Positions 42,058 to 44,195 of a stretch of 44,195 bases of DNA are shown one piece after another. Made by a program: the position numbers and the translations under genes. Within the stretch, counting starts at the first letter, position 1, and each line of letters starts with the position of its first letter. The stretch is from Bacillus sp. J37 (lineage in GTDB: Bacteria; Bacillota; Bacilli; Bacillales; Bacillaceae), in contig NZ_JAEK01000041.1 of NCBI RefSeq assembly GCF_000518865.1, positions 4,659 through 48,853 of the forward strand. The letters are read 5' to 3'. The notes beneath the pieces are model-generated. The model was not told the origin of the DNA. It did not search any database and saw only the letters and a program-made list of their open reading frames with translations.

Positions 42058-42927
42058 ATGGTGGTTGGATTAAAAGGGATAAAAAGCAGGAAATGGACTT
42101 TACTCAGTGTAATAGCAGTGCTTTTGCTAGTTTTAGGCTTTAGCCAAAACACGTTTGCCTTTGGACATGGTAAACCGGTAAACCTTAAAGTAATGTCCTT
42201 CAATATGCACCATGCTGTAGGTGAAGACGATGTTTTAGACATAGAACGAATTGCTAAAATCATCGAAGAATCCAACACAGATATCGTTGGCTTACAAGAG
42301 GTGGACAACCATTGGTCCAGCCGTAGTGATTTTCAAGACCAGGCAAAATTATTGGCAGAGCGTCTTGGTATGTTTTATACCTATGCAGCAAATCTTGACA
42401 ATGAACCATTAAATGATGGAGATGAACGTCGTCAATATGGTACAGCTATTTTAAGTAAATATCCAATACTATCATCTGAAAATCATTCCTTAACAAAAAT
42501 CGGAAATACGGAGCAACGCGGTCTGTTAGAAGCAACAATCAATGTAAAGGGAAACCATTTGCATGTGTATAACACCCACTTGGCGTTAACACCTGCTGAA
42601 CGCGAAATCCAAATCAATGAGGTTGTCAAAATTGCAAACCAATCAGCAGGACCAAAAGTGATTGTAGGAGATTTAAATGCAACTCCAGAAAGCAATGAAA
42701 TGAAATCTTTGTATGATCATTATCTTGATGTTTTTGCAGATCAGCCGACTGCTTTTACTTATTCTGCTGAAAATCCTACAAAGCGTATCGATTATATCTT
42801 TACATCAAATAACATCGAAACAGTGAGTGCTGAAGTCATTCAAAGCTTGGCTTCAGACCATCTTCCCATCACTGCTGAAATTGTATTGGACCGTGAGCAG
42901 CCATTTTTGAATGGAAATAAAAAATGA
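42058..42927 (+). CDS. Secreted endonuclease/exonuclease/phosphatase family protein
   Basis: A 289-residue exported protein. The signal peptide (basic start, hydrophobic core LLSVIAVLLLVLGF) ends near residue 35. The EEP fold is complete: MSFNMHH, the metal-binding E in GLQEVD, YNTHLAL, VGDLNATP and the catalytic SDHLP. Such enzymes cleave phosphodiester or phosphomonoester bonds of nucleic acids, lipids or sugar phosphates; the substrate here is unknown. AAGGAGG lies 6 nt before the ATG. The following metallophosphoesterase starts 29 nt after the stop and is also secreted, so they probably form one operon. Confidence 0.88.
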   Translation: MVVGLKGIKSRKWTLLSVIAVLLLVLGFSQNTFAFGHGKPVNLKVMSFNMHHAVGEDDVLDIERIAKIIEESNTDIVGLQEVDNHWSSRSDFQDQAKLLAERLGMFYTYAANLDNEPLNDGDERRQYGTAILSKYPILSSENHSLTKIGNTEQRGLLEATINVKGNHLHVYNTHLALTPAEREIQINEVVKIANQSAGPKVIVGDLNATPESNEMKSLYDHYLDVFADQPTAFTYSAENPTKRIDYIFTSNNIETVSAEVIQSLASDHLPITAEIVLDREQPFLNGNKK

Positions 42928-42956
42928 TTACTTGTTTTAAAGAAAGGAGAATTTTT

Positions 42957-43895
42957 ATGATGAATGGGCAAAAAGAAAGAAAAGTACATAGAAACAAATT
43001 GAAGTTTTTAACGGCGGCGGCTGTACTTGGGATGGCCCTTACAGGTGCTACATCTGCATTTGCTAAAAATGATGAAAAGCCAAAACTCGAATTTGGGATT
43101 GTTCCGGATGCCCAGTATTGTGACTGTGATATAAATGGTACGCGATACTATACGAATTCATTGGACAAGCTGATGGAAGCCGCTCAAACGTTTAACAATG
43201 AAGGGGTCGATTTCACTGTTCAAACGGGAGATTTAATCGACCGAAACCTTTCCAGCTTTTCTGATATTCTTCCAATCTACAACACTATAGAAGGCCCGAA
43301 GTATCATGTCCTTGGCAACCATGACTTCCCTGTGACAACAAACGAAGTGGTTGACATACTCGGCATGAAGAACCAATATTATGACTTCAAATTCAAAAAC
43401 TGGCGCTTTGTTGTGCTTGATACCAATGACCTTAGCCTTTACGCGAACCCGGTAGATTCAGAAAAATACCAACAAGCCCAAGATATGTACAATTCTTTAA
43501 AGACTACTAATGAAATCAATGCTCAAACATGGAATGGCGGGGTCAGCGAGGAACAGTTAACATGGCTTCGCGGAGTCCTGGAAAAAGCGTCACAAAGACA
43601 AGAAAAAGTTGTGGTATTGTCTCACATGCCTGTTTACCCTGAAAATAACCACAATGTTTGGAATGATGAAGCAGTCATCGCAGAACTAGAAGCAGCCGGA
43701 AATGTTGTTGCTTATTTCAACGGACATAATCACGCAGGCAATTATGGAGTGAAAAACGGAATTCACTATGTAAACCTCAAAGGAATGGTCGAAACCGATG
43801 ACACAAACTCCTACTCAATCGTTCGCGTATACAAGGATCGGTTGGAAGTCGATGGTTTTGGACGTGAAATAGATCGGATTTTAAAAATACAATAG
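42957..43895 (+). CDS. Secreted metallophosphoesterase
   Basis: A 312-residue exported calcineurin-like phosphoesterase. The signal peptide ends near SAFA (residue ~35). Metal and active-site motifs are in order: D in VPDAQY, GDLIDR, GNHDF, LSHMPV and NGHNHAGNYG. The layout resembles Mn-dependent ADP-ribose/CDP-alcohol pyrophosphatases. AAAGGAG lies 7 nt before ATG 42957; an in-frame ATG 33 nt earlier has no site. With the preceding secreted phosphoesterase it may scavenge phosphate or alcohol moieties from extracellular phosphodiesters. Confidence 0.88.
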   Translation: MMNGQKERKVHRNKLKFLTAAAVLGMALTGATSAFAKNDEKPKLEFGIVPDAQYCDCDINGTRYYTNSLDKLMEAAQTFNNEGVDFTVQTGDLIDRNLSSFSDILPIYNTIEGPKYHVLGNHDFPVTTNEVVDILGMKNQYYDFKFKNWRFVVLDTNDLSLYANPVDSEKYQQAQDMYNSLKTTNEINAQTWNGGVSEEQLTWLRGVLEKASQRQEKVVVLSHMPVYPENNHNVWNDEAVIAELEAAGNVVAYFNGHNHAGNYGVKNGIHYVNLKGMVETDDTNSYSIVRVYKDRLEVDGFGREIDRILKIQ

Positions 43896-43904
43896 TAGGA
43901 AACA

Positions 43905-43953
43905 GAGGGACTGTTCTTTTGCTCCATGATTGAAAACAAAAGAACCGTCCCTC
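43905..43953. repeat. Long hairpin repeat (possible terminator or MITE-like element)
   Basis: Arms GAGGGACTGTTCTTTTG (43905-43921) and CAAAAGAACCGTCCCTC (43937-43953) pair with one mismatch around a 15-nt loop. A partial third copy (GAGGGACGATG) lies at 43981-43991, next to the insertion sequence end. Hairpins with this GAGGGAC-GGTTCTTTTG sequence are, to my knowledge, scattered in Bacillus genomes. Confidence 0.7.
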
Positions 43954-43994
43954 CTTCTACGTATTACCCTACCAAAAATAGAGGGACGATGTAC

Positions 43995-44195
43995 CTGTGA
44001 ACTATAACCTATAAAATGGACAGTTTAATAAAGGGACTTATGCTGCCAACAGATGACTTCGGTATTGATCTGGAGTCATCTTGTTTAATCCCCATTGATA
44101 TCGGTGATGATTATATTCCTTCATATAAGCATTCACCACGTGCTTTAATTCTCCTAAACTCTTACAACCTTTATATTCCACTTCATCCTTAAAGT
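43995..44195 (-). mobile_element. Right end of an IS3-family insertion sequence (cut by window edge)
   Basis: It contains the 3' part of a transposase and about 40 nt of non-coding end with TGTGAACTATAACCTATAAAATGGACAG-like sequence (first 20: TGTGAACTATAACCTATAAA), typical of an IS3 terminal inverted repeat. The left end is outside, so the exact boundary and target duplication cannot be fixed. Confidence 0.7.
44038..44195 (-). CDS. IS3-family transposase, C-terminal 52 residues
   Basis: The frame on the minus strand runs from the window edge to TAA at 44040-44038. It reads KSLGELKHVVNAYMKEYNHH, then RYQWGLNKMTPDQYRSHLL. That is the end of an rve-type integrase (OrfB) domain with the last E-region helix YNHHRYQ...L-x-x-MTP, diagnostic for IS3/IS150-group elements. 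The remainder is beyond the edge. Confidence 0.85.
   Translation of the reverse strand, partial: FKDEVEYKGCKSLGELKHVVNAYMKEYNHHRYQWGLNKMTPDQYRSHLLAA

Noticed and set aside
1-44195. CRISPR arrays, rRNA or tRNA genes
   Set aside because: No regularly spaced repeats and no complete tRNA or rRNA signature was found by eye on either strand.

Overview
The window comes from a low-GC, aerobic endospore-forming Firmicute of the Bacillaceae. This rests on the strong AGGAGG-type ribosome binding sites, CotF-like coat proteins, a GerA-type germinant-receptor operon, a DUF3231 gene with a forespore-type promoter, a DhaS-type aldehyde dehydrogenase and an LXG toxin of the type VII secretion class. The species cannot be named from the sequence.

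Layout. (1) 1-5.6 kb, all minus strand: the N-terminal part of an LXG polymorphic toxin runs off the left edge. Upstream of it is a shrunken second copy (LXG start joined to an EndoU-like tip) with a putative immunity gene. Two small CotF-like coat genes follow, then a glycine-rich hypothetical protein behind a c-di-GMP-I-like leader and attenuator, then a NERD-domain protein. (2) 5.7-17.9 kb, all minus strand: a defence-type island. It holds a PLD/helicase/DUF3427 protein, an HTH plus Vsr-like nuclease, a tight four-gene operon (McrB-like AAA+, McrC-like PD-(D/E)xK nuclease, MazG-fold pyrophosphatase, HNH nuclease), and a coupled pair (GIY-YIG/DUF2075 NTPase and a second MazG-fold enzyme). 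(3) 18.3-27.6 kb: dhaS aldehyde dehydrogenase, DUF3231 protein, an MFS exporter and TetR repressor with shared operators, tandem ohr genes, a VanY-type lipoprotein, an AhpD-like/azoreductase pair, and a divergent Rrf2 regulator. (4) 27.8-32.4 kb: a sigma-G-type germination operon (A-C-B order), followed at once by a truncated second copy of the 3' end of dhaS. (5) 32.5-32.8 kb: a compact type I toxin-antitoxin locus. A 28-residue holin-like toxin lies behind a LexA box, and a convergent antisense RNA overlaps its 3' end. (6) 33-37.3 kb: a MacB-type ABC ATPase with a C-terminally shortened FtsX permease, and a nitroreductase. (7) 37.4-41.4 kb: a sigma-54 activator divergent from fdhA and an aquaporin, with a textbook -24/-12 promoter and a palindromic upstream site. 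(8) 42-44.2 kb: two secreted phosphoesterases, a long hairpin repeat, and the right end of an IS3-family element.

How the parts work together. Regions 2 and 5 are accessory genome defence and stress. Region 3 is detoxification of thiol-, quinone- or peroxide-type insults under local repressors. Regions 1, 4 and the DUF3231 gene are sporulation/germination or contact competition. The best-supported unusual system is the SOS-linked type I toxin-antitoxin locus near 32.6 kb. The four-gene McrBC-MazG-HNH operon and the apparently leaderless TetR gene, whose promoter spacer is its own operator, are next.
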